NCBI GenBank assembly: GCA_020161065.1
Contig: JAIUPH010000005.1
Location: 124,001 to 188,000 of the forward strand
From: Pseudomonadota bacterium
GTDB lineage: Bacteria > Pseudomonadota > Gammaproteobacteria > Burkholderiales > Burkholderiaceae_C
Direction of reading: 5' to 3'
DNA: 64,000 bases
The position numbers and the translations under genes are program-made. Below the pieces are notes generated by a model. That model did not search any database. It was not told the DNA's origin and was given only the letters and a program-made list of their open reading frames with translations. Shown here piece by piece: positions 50,601 through 58,415 of the stretch (within the stretch, counting starts at the first letter, position 1; the number at the start of each line of letters is the position of its first letter).

Positions 50601-52099
50601 ACGCCACGCTTCGCCGCAGCGGTGCCGACGCGGGCGCGTCGGCTGCTTCGGACCTGCCGGCCCAGGCCGCCCCGGCAACCGAGACCAGCCGCTTTCTCAT
50701 CTTATACCCCGGTATCTACACGGCACACGAAGCCGAACATGTGGCGCGCTTCCTGGCGCTGAACCGCGCCATCGCCGAGCGCGGGCCGATCGACGCCCGC
50801 GCGCTGGCCGAAGGCCGGCTGCCGGCCGGCACGCCCGGCGTGCTGGCCACGGTGCAGGCCAGCGAAGACTGGGTGCGCTACAACAACGGCAAGTACGACC
50901 CCGAGAACCCGCTGCGCCACGACGCGGCGTATGCGCGGCAGGCCGGCTTCGCCGACATCCTGGCCTTCCCCGGCCTGGCCGCGCACGACGACGGCTTCAT
51001 GCTGCCGTACCCGCCGGCGGCGCGCGACACGCTGCTCGTCAGCGACCTCAACCACGCCATCGTCAGCCATCGGCCGATCCACCCCGGCGACCGGCTGACC
51101 CCGGTGGTGGACGCGCGCGAGATGGCCGACCTGACGCCGACCGAGGGCTCGACCTATCGCACCGTGGCCATCGAGACGCGCGGCAGCGTCTGGAACCAGC
51201 GCGGCGAGAAGGTCAACGACGTGGTGTTCCGCGTCACCGAAAGCATCAGGATCTACCGCGACCCGGCCGACCGGCCCGAGCGGCCGGGCTTCTTCGACAT
51301 GTGGGAATCGCCCGACTGGTTCAGCCGGGCGCCGCACGTCTACACCGACGCCGACTGGCAGCGCCTGCGCGCCATCTGGGCGGCCGAGACGCGCCGCGGC
51401 GCGACGCCGCGCTACTGGGAAGACGTGGCCATCGGCGAGCGGCCGACGACCACGCTGGACGGACCGGTCGAATCGTCGGTCACGCCGTCGGCGCCGTGGG
51501 GCATGGGCGCCGGCGGCAGCCGCACGCTCAAGCGCGAGATGCTCGATGCGGCCGCCTCGGCGGCGATGGTGCGCGGCGCGCAAGACGGCATCTGGCGCCT
51601 GGCCGATGCCGCGGCGCAGACGCCGGCGCCGCCCGCCGACTACACGCCGCCGCCGCCGCCCCCGGGCCAGGAACACGGCGCGGCGATCGACACGCGCGAC
51701 ATCCACAAGGACGGCGAGCAGCGCGCCCCGCTGATCAACTTCCTGGCGCGCGAGTTCGCCATCCGCCATCTCGACAACTGGATGGGCGATGCCGGCTGGC
51801 TGCACGAGATCCGCTGGAGCATCATGGATCCGCGCGGGCATGCCCGCTACGGCAAGCCGGTGCCGGCCAACCCGAAGGCCGAGCACTGGCTGCAGCGCGT
51901 GCCGGGGCTCGAAGGCCGCTTCGTCGAGGAGCACGGCCTGACGCAGGACGTGGCCATCGTCAACAGCTGCGTCACGCGCAAGGCGGTGCGCGACGGCGCC
52001 TTCCTGGTCGAGCTGGTGCTGTGGGTCGAGAACATCGAAGGCGCGATCTGGTTCGAGGCCTGCGCCACGGTGCGGCTGCCGTCGCGGCGCGCCGGCTGA
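50594..52099 (+). CDS. Double hot-dog MaoC-like dehydratase family protein
   Basis: A 501-residue protein of two MaoC/hot-dog-type halves. In the first (about 55-225), ATVQASEDWVRYNNGKYDPENPLRHDAAYARQAGFADILAFPG resembles the substrate-binding helix of (R)-enoyl-CoA hydratases, followed by VSHRPIHPGDRL. The second (about 275-500) begins YWEDVAIGERPTTTLDGP and ends FLVELVLWVENIEGAIWFEACATVRLP. An Ala/Pro-rich loop near 345-365 separates parts of the second half. The fold suggests hydration or thioester chemistry on an acyl-CoA. It is translationally coupled to the atypical SDR. Confidence 0.72.
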   Translation: MVNATLRRSGADAGASAASDLPAQAAPATETSRFLILYPGIYTAHEAEHVARFLALNRAIAERGPIDARALAEGRLPAGTPGVLATVQASEDWVRYNNGKYDPENPLRHDAAYARQAGFADILAFPGLAAHDDGFMLPYPPAARDTLLVSDLNHAIVSHRPIHPGDRLTPVVDAREMADLTPTEGSTYRTVAIETRGSVWNQRGEKVNDVVFRVTESIRIYRDPADRPERPGFFDMWESPDWFSRAPHVYTDADWQRLRAIWAAETRRGATPRYWEDVAIGERPTTTLDGPVESSVTPSAPWGMGAGGSRTLKREMLDAAASAAMVRGAQDGIWRLADAAAQTPAPPADYTPPPPPPGQEHGAAIDTRDIHKDGEQRAPLINFLAREFAIRHLDNWMGDAGWLHEIRWSIMDPRGHARYGKPVPANPKAEHWLQRVPGLEGRFVEEHGLTQDVAIVNSCVTRKAVRDGAFLVELVLWVENIEGAIWFEACATVRLPSRRAG

Positions 52100-52116
52100 G
52101 AGAGGCTGGATGGGCG

Positions 52117-53028
52117 CTACGGGCAGTGCACGCGCGCGACGTGCTGCATCTGCTCGCGCATCCAGGCGTGCGCCGGGTCGTCGTCGCGGATGCCGTGCCA
52201 TTGCAGCAGCATCTGCAGCCGCGGAATGTCCACCGGCAGCGGCAGCACCTTCAGCGGCATGCGGCGCGCATAGAGCTGGGCCATGCGCGTGTGCACCGTC
52301 GCCACGCGCGTCGTTCCCACCACCAGCTGGGGCAGCGCGTTGAACGTGCTGGCGACGACCTCCACCCGCCGGTTGATGCCGCATTGCTGCAGGTACCAGC
52401 CCTCGAAGGCGACGACGCGCGAATCGCCGAAGCGCGCCGCCACATGCCCCATCGACAGGTACTGCTCCAGGCTCAGCGCGTCGCCCACCAGCTTGTTGCC
52501 GCGCCAGACCACGCACGAGTAGCCCTCGTCGAACAGCGGCACGCTGGGCAGCTTTTCGTTGCCGTAGCGGTCGGGCACGATGACGAAGTCGACCTCGCCG
52601 CGCTCCAGCCGCTCCAGCGCGTTGTCGCCCAGGCCCAGCAGGTCGAGCGTGATCGCCGGCGCGTGCAGTTGCAGGTGGCGCAACAGCGGCGGGATGAACA
52701 CCGAGCCGGCGTAGTCGGACACGTTGAAGACGAAGTGGCGCCCCTCGCTCGCCGGGTCGAAGCCCGGGCGCGCGCCCACCGTGCGCTGCGTGCGCAGGAT
52801 GATGTCGCGCACCGGCTGCACCAGCGTCTTGGCCAGCGGCGTCAGCTCCATGCGGCGGCCGATCTGGTGCAGCAACTCGTCGTTGTAGTGCTCGCGCAGG
52901 CGGCCCAGCGCGCTGCTCGTCGCCGAGGCGCCGATGCACAGCCGGTCGGCCGCCTTGGTCACGCTCTTGGTTTCGAGCAAGGCGTCCAGCGCGACCAGCA
53001 GGTTGAGGTCGAAGTGTCCGAGGCGCAT
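52117..53028 (-). CDS. LysR-family transcriptional regulator (NodD-like)
   Basis: A 303-residue LysR protein. The helix-turn-helix is at about residues 7-65 (FDLNLLVALDALLETKSVTKAADRLCIGASATSSALGRLREHYNDELLHQ), then RMELTPLAKTL and the effector domain starting FNVSDYAGSVFIPPLLRHL. The layout matches the NodD/LeuO-like subgroup, many members of which respond to aromatic compounds. It is convergent with the SDR/hot-dog genes and on the same strand as, but upstream-independent from, the siderophore-interacting and ferredoxin reductase genes. It probably regulates this catabolic locus. Confidence 0.88.
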   Translation of the reverse strand: MRLGHFDLNLLVALDALLETKSVTKAADRLCIGASATSSALGRLREHYNDELLHQIGRRMELTPLAKTLVQPVRDIILRTQRTVGARPGFDPASEGRHFVFNVSDYAGSVFIPPLLRHLQLHAPAITLDLLGLGDNALERLERGEVDFVIVPDRYGNEKLPSVPLFDEGYSCVVWRGNKLVGDALSLEQYLSMGHVAARFGDSRVVAFEGWYLQQCGINRRVEVVASTFNALPQLVVGTTRVATVHTRMAQLYARRMPLKVLPLPVDIPRLQMLLQWHGIRDDDPAHAWMREQMQHVARVHCP

Positions 53029-53067
53029 CGCCGCCGATTCTAGGCAGCGCCACCGCGCGCGCGGCGC

Positions 53068-53097
53068 GGCGCCGCGGCTTCAGGCGCCGCGGCTTCA
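53068..53097. repeat. Direct 15-bp duplication covering a stop codon
   Basis: GGCGCCGCGGCTTCA is repeated twice head-to-tail. The second copy ends with the stop codon (TCA on the plus strand) of the siderophore-interacting protein gene. It lies in the 66-bp gap between that gene and the LysR gene start. Confidence 0.75.
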
Positions 53098-53949
53098 GTC
53101 CTCGAACTTGCCGTGGTGCGCCACGTCGCCGCGCTTCCAGTAGGCCGACGCGCGCACGCGGCGCTTGTCCAGGCCGTGGCGCCCGATCAGTTCGCGCCGC
53201 ACCGCGGCGATCTGCGCCGATTCGCCGGCGGCCCAGGCAAAGCCGTCGCCCGGCGGCAGCGTCAGCGCGGCGGTGGCCTCGGCCAGCGTGCGCGCGGCGT
53301 CGGCGCGCGACAGCCAGACGAAGCGGGTGTCCTGCGGCGCGCGCAGCGCCGGGCGGCAGGCCTCGTCCTGCACTTCGGCCACGACGATCACGCGTGCCGC
53401 GGCCGGCAGCTCTTCGAGCCGGCGCGCGATGGCCGGCAGCGCGCTGTCGTCGCCGATCAGCAGGTGCCAGTCGAAGGCCTGCGGCACGACGAACGATCCG
53501 CGCGGGCCGGCAATGCCCGCCTGCTGGCCGGGCTGCGCCGCGCGCGCGAAGTCGTCGGCCGGGCCGCTGCCGTGCATCGCGAACTCGATGTCCAGCTCGC
53601 CGGCGGCGGTGTCGATGCGGCGCGGCGTGTAGTCGCGCATCGTCGGCCGCGGGCCCGCGGGTGGTGGTGATGATGGTGGTGGCGGCGGCGCGCCTTCGGC
53701 ATCGGCCGGCGGTGGTGGCGGCATCGGCGGCAGCTCGAAAGGCACGCCGGGCGTCGGCAGCATCAGCTTGACGTGGTCGTCGAAGCTGGCGCTGACGAAG
53801 TCGCGCAGCGAGTCGCCGCCGAAGGTGATGCAGCGCAGCGCCGGTGTCAGGTCGCGCACGCGCAGCACCTGCACGAGGCGCGCCTTCAGCGGGTGGCGCA
53901 CGCGCTGCACCTCGCGCGGGTCAGTGGGAGGCAAGGGGCCGGAAGTCAT
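53095..53949 (-). CDS. Siderophore-interacting protein (FAD-binding ferric reductase, ViuB/SIP type)
   Basis: A 284-residue protein with the FAD-binding barrel (about 15-150; DLTPALRCITFGGDSLRDF, then the flavin motif RDYTPRRID) and the NAD(P)H-binding lobe (about 165-280; LLIGDDSALPAIARRLEELPA and FAWAAGESAQIAAVRREL). Such proteins reduce iron in imported ferric siderophores in the cytoplasm. A Pro-rich insert (about residues 70-95, PPMPPPPPADAEG and similar) interrupts the barrel and is unusual. It lies 28 bp downstream of the ferredoxin reductase gene. The proximity to a TonB receptor suggests iron or iron-like cargo uptake, though the receptor could also serve another substrate. Confidence 0.82.
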   Translation of the reverse strand: MTSGPLPPTDPREVQRVRHPLKARLVQVLRVRDLTPALRCITFGGDSLRDFVSASFDDHVKLMLPTPGVPFELPPMPPPPPADAEGAPPPPPSSPPPAGPRPTMRDYTPRRIDTAAGELDIEFAMHGSGPADDFARAAQPGQQAGIAGPRGSFVVPQAFDWHLLIGDDSALPAIARRLEELPAAARVIVVAEVQDEACRPALRAPQDTRFVWLSRADAARTLAEATAALTLPPGDGFAWAAGESAQIAAVRRELIGRHGLDKRRVRASAYWKRGDVAHHGKFED

Positions 53950-53977
53950 CGGGGTGGCAAAAGCAAAAAGAAGAAGT

Positions 53978-54757
53978 TCAACGTTCGACGAAAGCGCGCT
54001 CGAACACATAGTGCCCGGGTTCACCGAGGCGCGGCGACGCGGCCAGCCCATGGTCGTCGAGCAATGCGCAGGTGTCCTTGAGCATGCTCGGGCTGCCGCA
54101 GATCATCGCGCGGTCGCTGGCGGCGTTCAGCGGCTGCAGGCCGAGGTCTGCGAACAGCTTGCCGCTGCGCATCAGGTCGGTCAGACGGCCGGCGTTGCGA
54201 AACGGCTCGCGCGTGACGGTCGGATAGTAGACGAGCTTGGCGCGCACGTCTTCGCCGAAGAATTCGTTGGCCGGCAGCACTTCCTCGATCATCTGCGCGT
54301 AGGCCAGCTCGTTGGTCATGCGCACGCCGTGCACCAGCACGACCTTGTCGAAGCGCTGGTAGGTCTCGGGGTCCTTGATGACGCTGAGAAACGGCGCCAG
54401 CCCGGTGCCGGTGCCGAACAGGTAGAGGTGGCGGCCGCCGGGCAGCAGGTCGTGCAGCAGCAGCGTGCCGTGCGCCTTGCGGCCGACGAGCACCGGGCTG
54501 CCGACTTCCAGGTGCTGCAGGCGCGAGGTAAGCGGCCCGTTGTGCACCTTGATGCTGAAGAACTCGAGTTGCTCTTCGTAGTGCGCGCTGGCCACGCTGT
54601 AGGCGCGCAGCAGCGGCTTGGCATCGACGCGCAGGCCGATCATCACGAACTGCCCGCTTTCGAAGCGCAGCGCGGCGTCGCGCGTGGTCCTGAAGGTGAA
54701 CAGGCTGTCGTTCCAATGGTGCACGCTGGTCACGCGCTCCTCGGAGAAGGCGCTCAT
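53978..54757 (-). CDS. fpr: Ferredoxin-NADP+ reductase
   Basis: A 259-residue bacterial subclass FNR. It has the FAD-binding barrel (FESGQFVMIGL, then the RAYSVAS flavin motif), the NADP lobe (LFGTGTGLAPFLSVIKDPETYQRF), MICGSPSMLKD, and the C-terminal YVFERAFVER. It shuttles electrons between NADPH and ferredoxin or flavodoxin. In this locus it may feed the siderophore-interacting protein or the two flavoproteins encoded downstream of the TonB receptor. The 183-bp divergent region to 54941 contains the inverted repeat CTTCC-ATC-GGAAG (54820-54832), a candidate operator. Confidence 0.9.
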   Translation of the reverse strand: MSAFSEERVTSVHHWNDSLFTFRTTRDAALRFESGQFVMIGLRVDAKPLLRAYSVASAHYEEQLEFFSIKVHNGPLTSRLQHLEVGSPVLVGRKAHGTLLLHDLLPGGRHLYLFGTGTGLAPFLSVIKDPETYQRFDKVVLVHGVRMTNELAYAQMIEEVLPANEFFGEDVRAKLVYYPTVTREPFRNAGRLTDLMRSGKLFADLGLQPLNAASDRAMICGSPSMLKDTCALLDDHGLAASPRLGEPGHYVFERAFVER

Positions 54758-54819
54758 CGGCAGAGGTCGGTGGTTGCGGTGGCGGCGAGTCTAGGCAGCC
54801 GCGCGCCGGCGCTGATTCA

Positions 54820-54832
54820 CTTCCATCGGAAG
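54820..54832. promoter_or_regulatory. CTTCC-N3-GGAAG inverted repeat in fpr/TonB-receptor divergent region
   Basis: A short perfect inverted repeat between the ferredoxin reductase (start 54757, minus) and the TonB receptor (start 54941, plus). No Fur box is recognisable in this region, so iron control of the receptor is not supported. The LysR protein at 52117 is a candidate binder. Confidence 0.3.
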
Positions 54833-54940
54833 CTGCACCCGACAACATCAAATCGACAGCGCCGGCAAGCGTCGCTGATCATCGTTGCCATCGCGTCGGC
54901 TGGCCACCGGCGAGGTTCAAAAAGGCAACCAGGAGACGAC

Positions 54941-57043
54941 TTGAAGAAGATGCCTACTCATGCGCGGCGCGGCAGCCTGCTGATGCTGGCCGGCGGTTGT
55001 GCGCCGGTGCTGGCGCTGGCCCAGGGCGCGTCGGGCGCTGTCATGCCGGCGGCCGCGGCCGCCTCGGCGCCGGCCGAATTGCAGCAGGTGGTGGTGACCT
55101 CCGAACGGCGCGCGCAAAGCCTGCAGAAGACGGCGGTCTCGATCTCGGTGCTCGACGGCGACGAGCTGCAGCGCGAGGGCAAGACGGCGATCGCCGACAT
55201 CGTGCAGTCGGTGCCCGGCGTGGTGTTCCAGGCCATCAACCCCGACGGCGCGCCGATGATCGCCATCCGCGGCGTCGGCACCGACAACCCGCTGGGCAAC
55301 GCCGGCGTGGCCTTGTACGTCGACGGCATCGCGCTGCGCCAGGGCGCGCTGCAGTTCTACGACCTCGAACGCGTGGAAGTGCTGCGCGGTCCGCAGGGCA
55401 CGCTGTACGGCCGCGGCGCGCCGGCCGGCGCCGTCAACTTCGTGACCAAGGACCCGACGCACCAGGCGGCGGCCGAGGCCCAGCTCGAACTGGGCAGCCA
55501 TTCGCTGGTGCGCGCCACCGGCGTGGTCAACGTGCCGCTGGGCAGCGACTGGGCGCTGCGCGTGGGCGTCAATGCGATCCGGCGCGACGGCAGCTTCGAC
55601 AACGGCCTGGGCGATGCCGACGAACGCAACGCGCGCCTCAAGCTGCGCTGGGCGCCGGACCGCCGGCTCTCGCTGGTGCTGGGCTACACCAACTACCGCA
55701 GCCGCGGCCTCGGCGGCGGCCAGGTGAACCTCGACGCCGACGGCAGCATTCCCGAGCACATCGTCTCGAACGCCGCCAGCGTCAGCGGCCTGGGCACGCA
55801 CGAAGACTACGAAAAATTCAGCGCGCACCTGAACTGGGACTTCGGTCCGGCCACGCTGTCGTACGTCGGCTCCTGGGGCAACTTCGAGCAGGACACGACC
55901 CGGTTCTTCGGCGGCAACACCAACCACGCCGTGGCGCCCACCGACCGCTCGGCGACGCACGAGCTGCGCGTGGCCAGCAACGCCCGCCAGGGACTGGCCT
56001 GGATCGCCGGCGCCTATGCGCAGGACACGCGGCTCGACGGCGTGACGACCGTCAGCAACGCCATGTTCACCGGCGACTTCGCCAACCACACGCGGCAGAC
56101 CAGCCGCGCCGTCTTCGCCGAGGCGACGCTGCCCTTCGGCGACCAGTGGCGGGCCACGCTGGGCGCGCGGCACAGCCGCGACACCTTCGATTCGAACTTC
56201 CCGCAGACCTTCACCTTCCTGATTCCGGCGGCGCCCGAAGGGCCGCCGTTCCCCGACCTCAACTTCGCCAGCGTGCCGGCGGCCGGCCGCTTCACGCGCA
56301 CCGACTACAAGCTGCGCCTGGAGCGCGCCTTCGGCCGCGACCACATGGTCTACGGCGGCTGGAGCAGCGGCTATCGCCCCGGCGGCGCCGCGGGCACGGG
56401 TTCGGGCGGCACGCAGGACTACGGCATCGAGGTCAACCGCGCCTTCGAGGTCGGCGTCAAGAGCCGCTGGCTGGACGGCCGCGCGCAGCTCAACGCCTCG
56501 CTGTTCCGCTACGCCTATTCGGGCTTCCAGCAGCCGTTCCAGGCCGCCGGCTCGCCTTTCGTGACGATCGAGTCGCACCCCGCGCGCATGAGCGGCGGCG
56601 AGCTGGAAGCCAAGTGGCTGGTGACGCCCGACGACCAGTTGGCGCTGGACCTGGCCTTGCTCGACGCGAGCTACCGCGATTCGTCGCTGCCGGTGCCGCA
56701 CTCGCCGCGCGTCACCGCGGGCCTGGCCTACCGGCACACGTTCTGGCTGGCCGGCGGCGCCAACCTGCGCGTCGGCGGCGACGTCAAGCACCAGTCGTCG
56801 CAGTACACCAACTACAACACGACGCTCGACCCCAGCATGTTCCAGGGCGCCTACGCGCTGGTCGGCCTCAGCGCCGACTGGGAAAGCGCCGACGGCCGCT
56901 ACTCGGTCTCGGGCTACGTCAGGAACGCCACCGACAAGCGCTACAAGCTCACCGTCAACCAGGGCGCGGGCCCCGGGGCGCCGGGCATCGCGACGATCAG
57001 CGAGCCGCGCACGTTCGGCATCGTCTTCGGCATCAAGATGTGA
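54941..57043 (+). CDS. TonB-dependent outer-membrane receptor
   Basis: A 700-residue receptor. A signal peptide (basic start, GSLLMLAGGCAPVLALAQ) is followed by the TonB box region (QQVVVTSERRAQSLQKTAVSISVLDGDEL) and the plug (IADIVQSVPGV, DVAL-type VALYVDGIALRQ, DLERVEVLRGPQGTLYGRGAPAGAVNFVT). The 22-strand barrel ends with a terminal aromatic-poor TFGIVFGIKM strand. The plug style resembles receptors for non-siderophore substrates in catabolic loci as well as siderophore receptors. TTG at 54941 is spaced 5 bp from AGGAG and is preferred; ATG 54950 is 14 bp away. The following MFS gene begins within 30 bp. Confidence 0.88.
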   Translation: MKKMPTHARRGSLLMLAGGCAPVLALAQGASGAVMPAAAAASAPAELQQVVVTSERRAQSLQKTAVSISVLDGDELQREGKTAIADIVQSVPGVVFQAINPDGAPMIAIRGVGTDNPLGNAGVALYVDGIALRQGALQFYDLERVEVLRGPQGTLYGRGAPAGAVNFVTKDPTHQAAAEAQLELGSHSLVRATGVVNVPLGSDWALRVGVNAIRRDGSFDNGLGDADERNARLKLRWAPDRRLSLVLGYTNYRSRGLGGGQVNLDADGSIPEHIVSNAASVSGLGTHEDYEKFSAHLNWDFGPATLSYVGSWGNFEQDTTRFFGGNTNHAVAPTDRSATHELRVASNARQGLAWIAGAYAQDTRLDGVTTVSNAMFTGDFANHTRQTSRAVFAEATLPFGDQWRATLGARHSRDTFDSNFPQTFTFLIPAAPEGPPFPDLNFASVPAAGRFTRTDYKLRLERAFGRDHMVYGGWSSGYRPGGAAGTGSGGTQDYGIEVNRAFEVGVKSRWLDGRAQLNASLFRYAYSGFQQPFQAAGSPFVTIESHPARMSGGELEAKWLVTPDDQLALDLALLDASYRDSSLPVPHSPRVTAGLAYRHTFWLAGGANLRVGGDVKHQSSQYTNYNTTLDPSMFQGAYALVGLSADWESADGRYSVSGYVRNATDKRYKLTVNQGAGPGAPGIATISEPRTFGIVFGIKM

Positions 57044-57072
57044 GCGCCGCCACCAGCGCCGCCGACCGCCGC

Positions 57073-58377
57073 ATGACCGAGATCGAGTACCCGCGCTTTC
57101 GCTGGATCGCCTTGCTGGCGATGGGCGTCGCCGCGGGCGCGACCATCGCCAACGTGGTGGCGCCGGCGACGCTGATCCCCGAGATCGCGCGGCGCACCGG
57201 CATCAGCATGGGCGCCGCGGCGCTGGGCACCATGGGCACGCTCGATTTGTCCACCGGCAGCTCGGCGCTGATCGGCGGCTTCCTGGCCGACCGCTTCGGC
57301 TTCGGCCGCGTCTGGCTGGTCTGCTTCGCGATGATGATCGCCGGCGCCTTGCTGATGCCGCTGTGCGGCGACAGCTTCGGCGGCCTGGCGGCGCTGCGCC
57401 TGCTGCAAGGCTTCGGCGCCGGCCCGGTGGTGGCCACGCTGCCGATGGGCGCGATGCGCTGGTTCCCGGCGCGCGATCGCGGCATCGTCATCGGCGTGCA
57501 GGGCACGATGGTCTCGCTCAGCGCGGCCGGCACCATGCTGTTCGTGCCGGCGATGTTCCAGCGCAGCGGCGACTGGTCGCACGCGCTGGCCTGGGTGGCG
57601 CTGTTCTCGCTGGCCGGGCTGCTGGCCGCGCTGGTGATGGCCTTCGGGCCGCAGCCGCCGGCCGACCCGCACGCGCCCGATGCGCGCGGCCGCCACGGTG
57701 CGCCGCCGTCGCGCGGCGAGATGGGCCGCGTGCTGCGCCTGCCGGCGACGCTGGCGGCCATCGCCTGCGGCTTTCTGTTCACCTGGCAGCAGCGCGCCTT
57801 CAACGACATGGTGCCGGCGTTCCTGGCGTCCGACCCGCCGGCCGGCCTCGGCCACGGGCCGCTGGGCGCCGGCGTCATGATGTCGGCGGTGCAGGTGGCC
57901 TTCATGATCGGCCCGCTGCTCGGCGGCGTGCTGACCGACCGCGTGTTCCGCGGCAGCGCGCGCGTGCTGATCGCCGGCTGCTTCGCGCTGTCCGGCGCGG
58001 CGGCCGCGGCGCTGCTGCTGCCGGCGGTGCAGCACGATGGCCGGCTGCTCGCCGCCACGCTGCTGGCCTGCGGCTTCGCGATGTCGATCACCAGCCCGCA
58101 GGTGATGACCTTCATCGTCAAGCGCCATCCGCCGCAAATCATCGGCAAGCTCGGCGGCATCCTGATGGCCTGCAACATCGTCGGCGGGCTGGTCGGCGTG
58201 GCGCTGTGCGCCTACGCGCTGCACGTCAGCAATGCCTACACCTGGACGCTGGCCTTGATCGCCGCGGCGCCGCTGCTCGGCGTGTTCGCGGCGCTATTCC
58301 TCGTCGGCCCCGCGCCGCCGGCGGCGCGTGCGGCGCGTGCGGCGCCGCAGGCCGCGCCGCAGCCGACGCCTCGTTGA
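57073..58377 (+). CDS. MFS transporter in the TonB-receptor locus
   Basis: A 434-residue, 12-span major facilitator protein. It has the loop motif GGFLADRFGFGRVWL after TM2, RLLQGFGAGPVVATLPMGAMRWFPARDRG in TM4, a central hydrophilic loop rich in Arg/Gly/Pro (about 195-220), and GGVLTDRVFRGSARV in the second half. The tail is Ala/Pro-rich. It probably moves the compound taken up by the adjacent TonB receptor across the inner membrane. ATG 57073 is used. A GTG at 57040 overlaps the receptor stop and would add 11 residues. Confidence 0.85.
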   Translation: MTEIEYPRFRWIALLAMGVAAGATIANVVAPATLIPEIARRTGISMGAAALGTMGTLDLSTGSSALIGGFLADRFGFGRVWLVCFAMMIAGALLMPLCGDSFGGLAALRLLQGFGAGPVVATLPMGAMRWFPARDRGIVIGVQGTMVSLSAAGTMLFVPAMFQRSGDWSHALAWVALFSLAGLLAALVMAFGPQPPADPHAPDARGRHGAPPSRGEMGRVLRLPATLAAIACGFLFTWQQRAFNDMVPAFLASDPPAGLGHGPLGAGVMMSAVQVAFMIGPLLGGVLTDRVFRGSARVLIAGCFALSGAAAAALLLPAVQHDGRLLAATLLACGFAMSITSPQVMTFIVKRHPPQIIGKLGGILMACNIVGGLVGVALCAYALHVSNAYTWTLALIAAAPLLGVFAALFLVGPAPPAARAARAAPQAAPQPTPR

Positions 58378-58415
58378 CCCGACTGCAAACCCTTTTCAAA
58401 CCCTTTGGCCCGACC

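Noticed and set aside
50704-50715. Near-palindrome ATACCCCGGTAT as a fourth GGTA-type operator
   Set aside because: The half-sites are in reversed order (TACC...GGTA) with a 2-bp gap, and it lies inside the double hot-dog coding sequence.
54758-54940. Fur box upstream of the TonB receptor
   Set aside because: No AT-rich GATAAT-type repeats are present in the divergent region.
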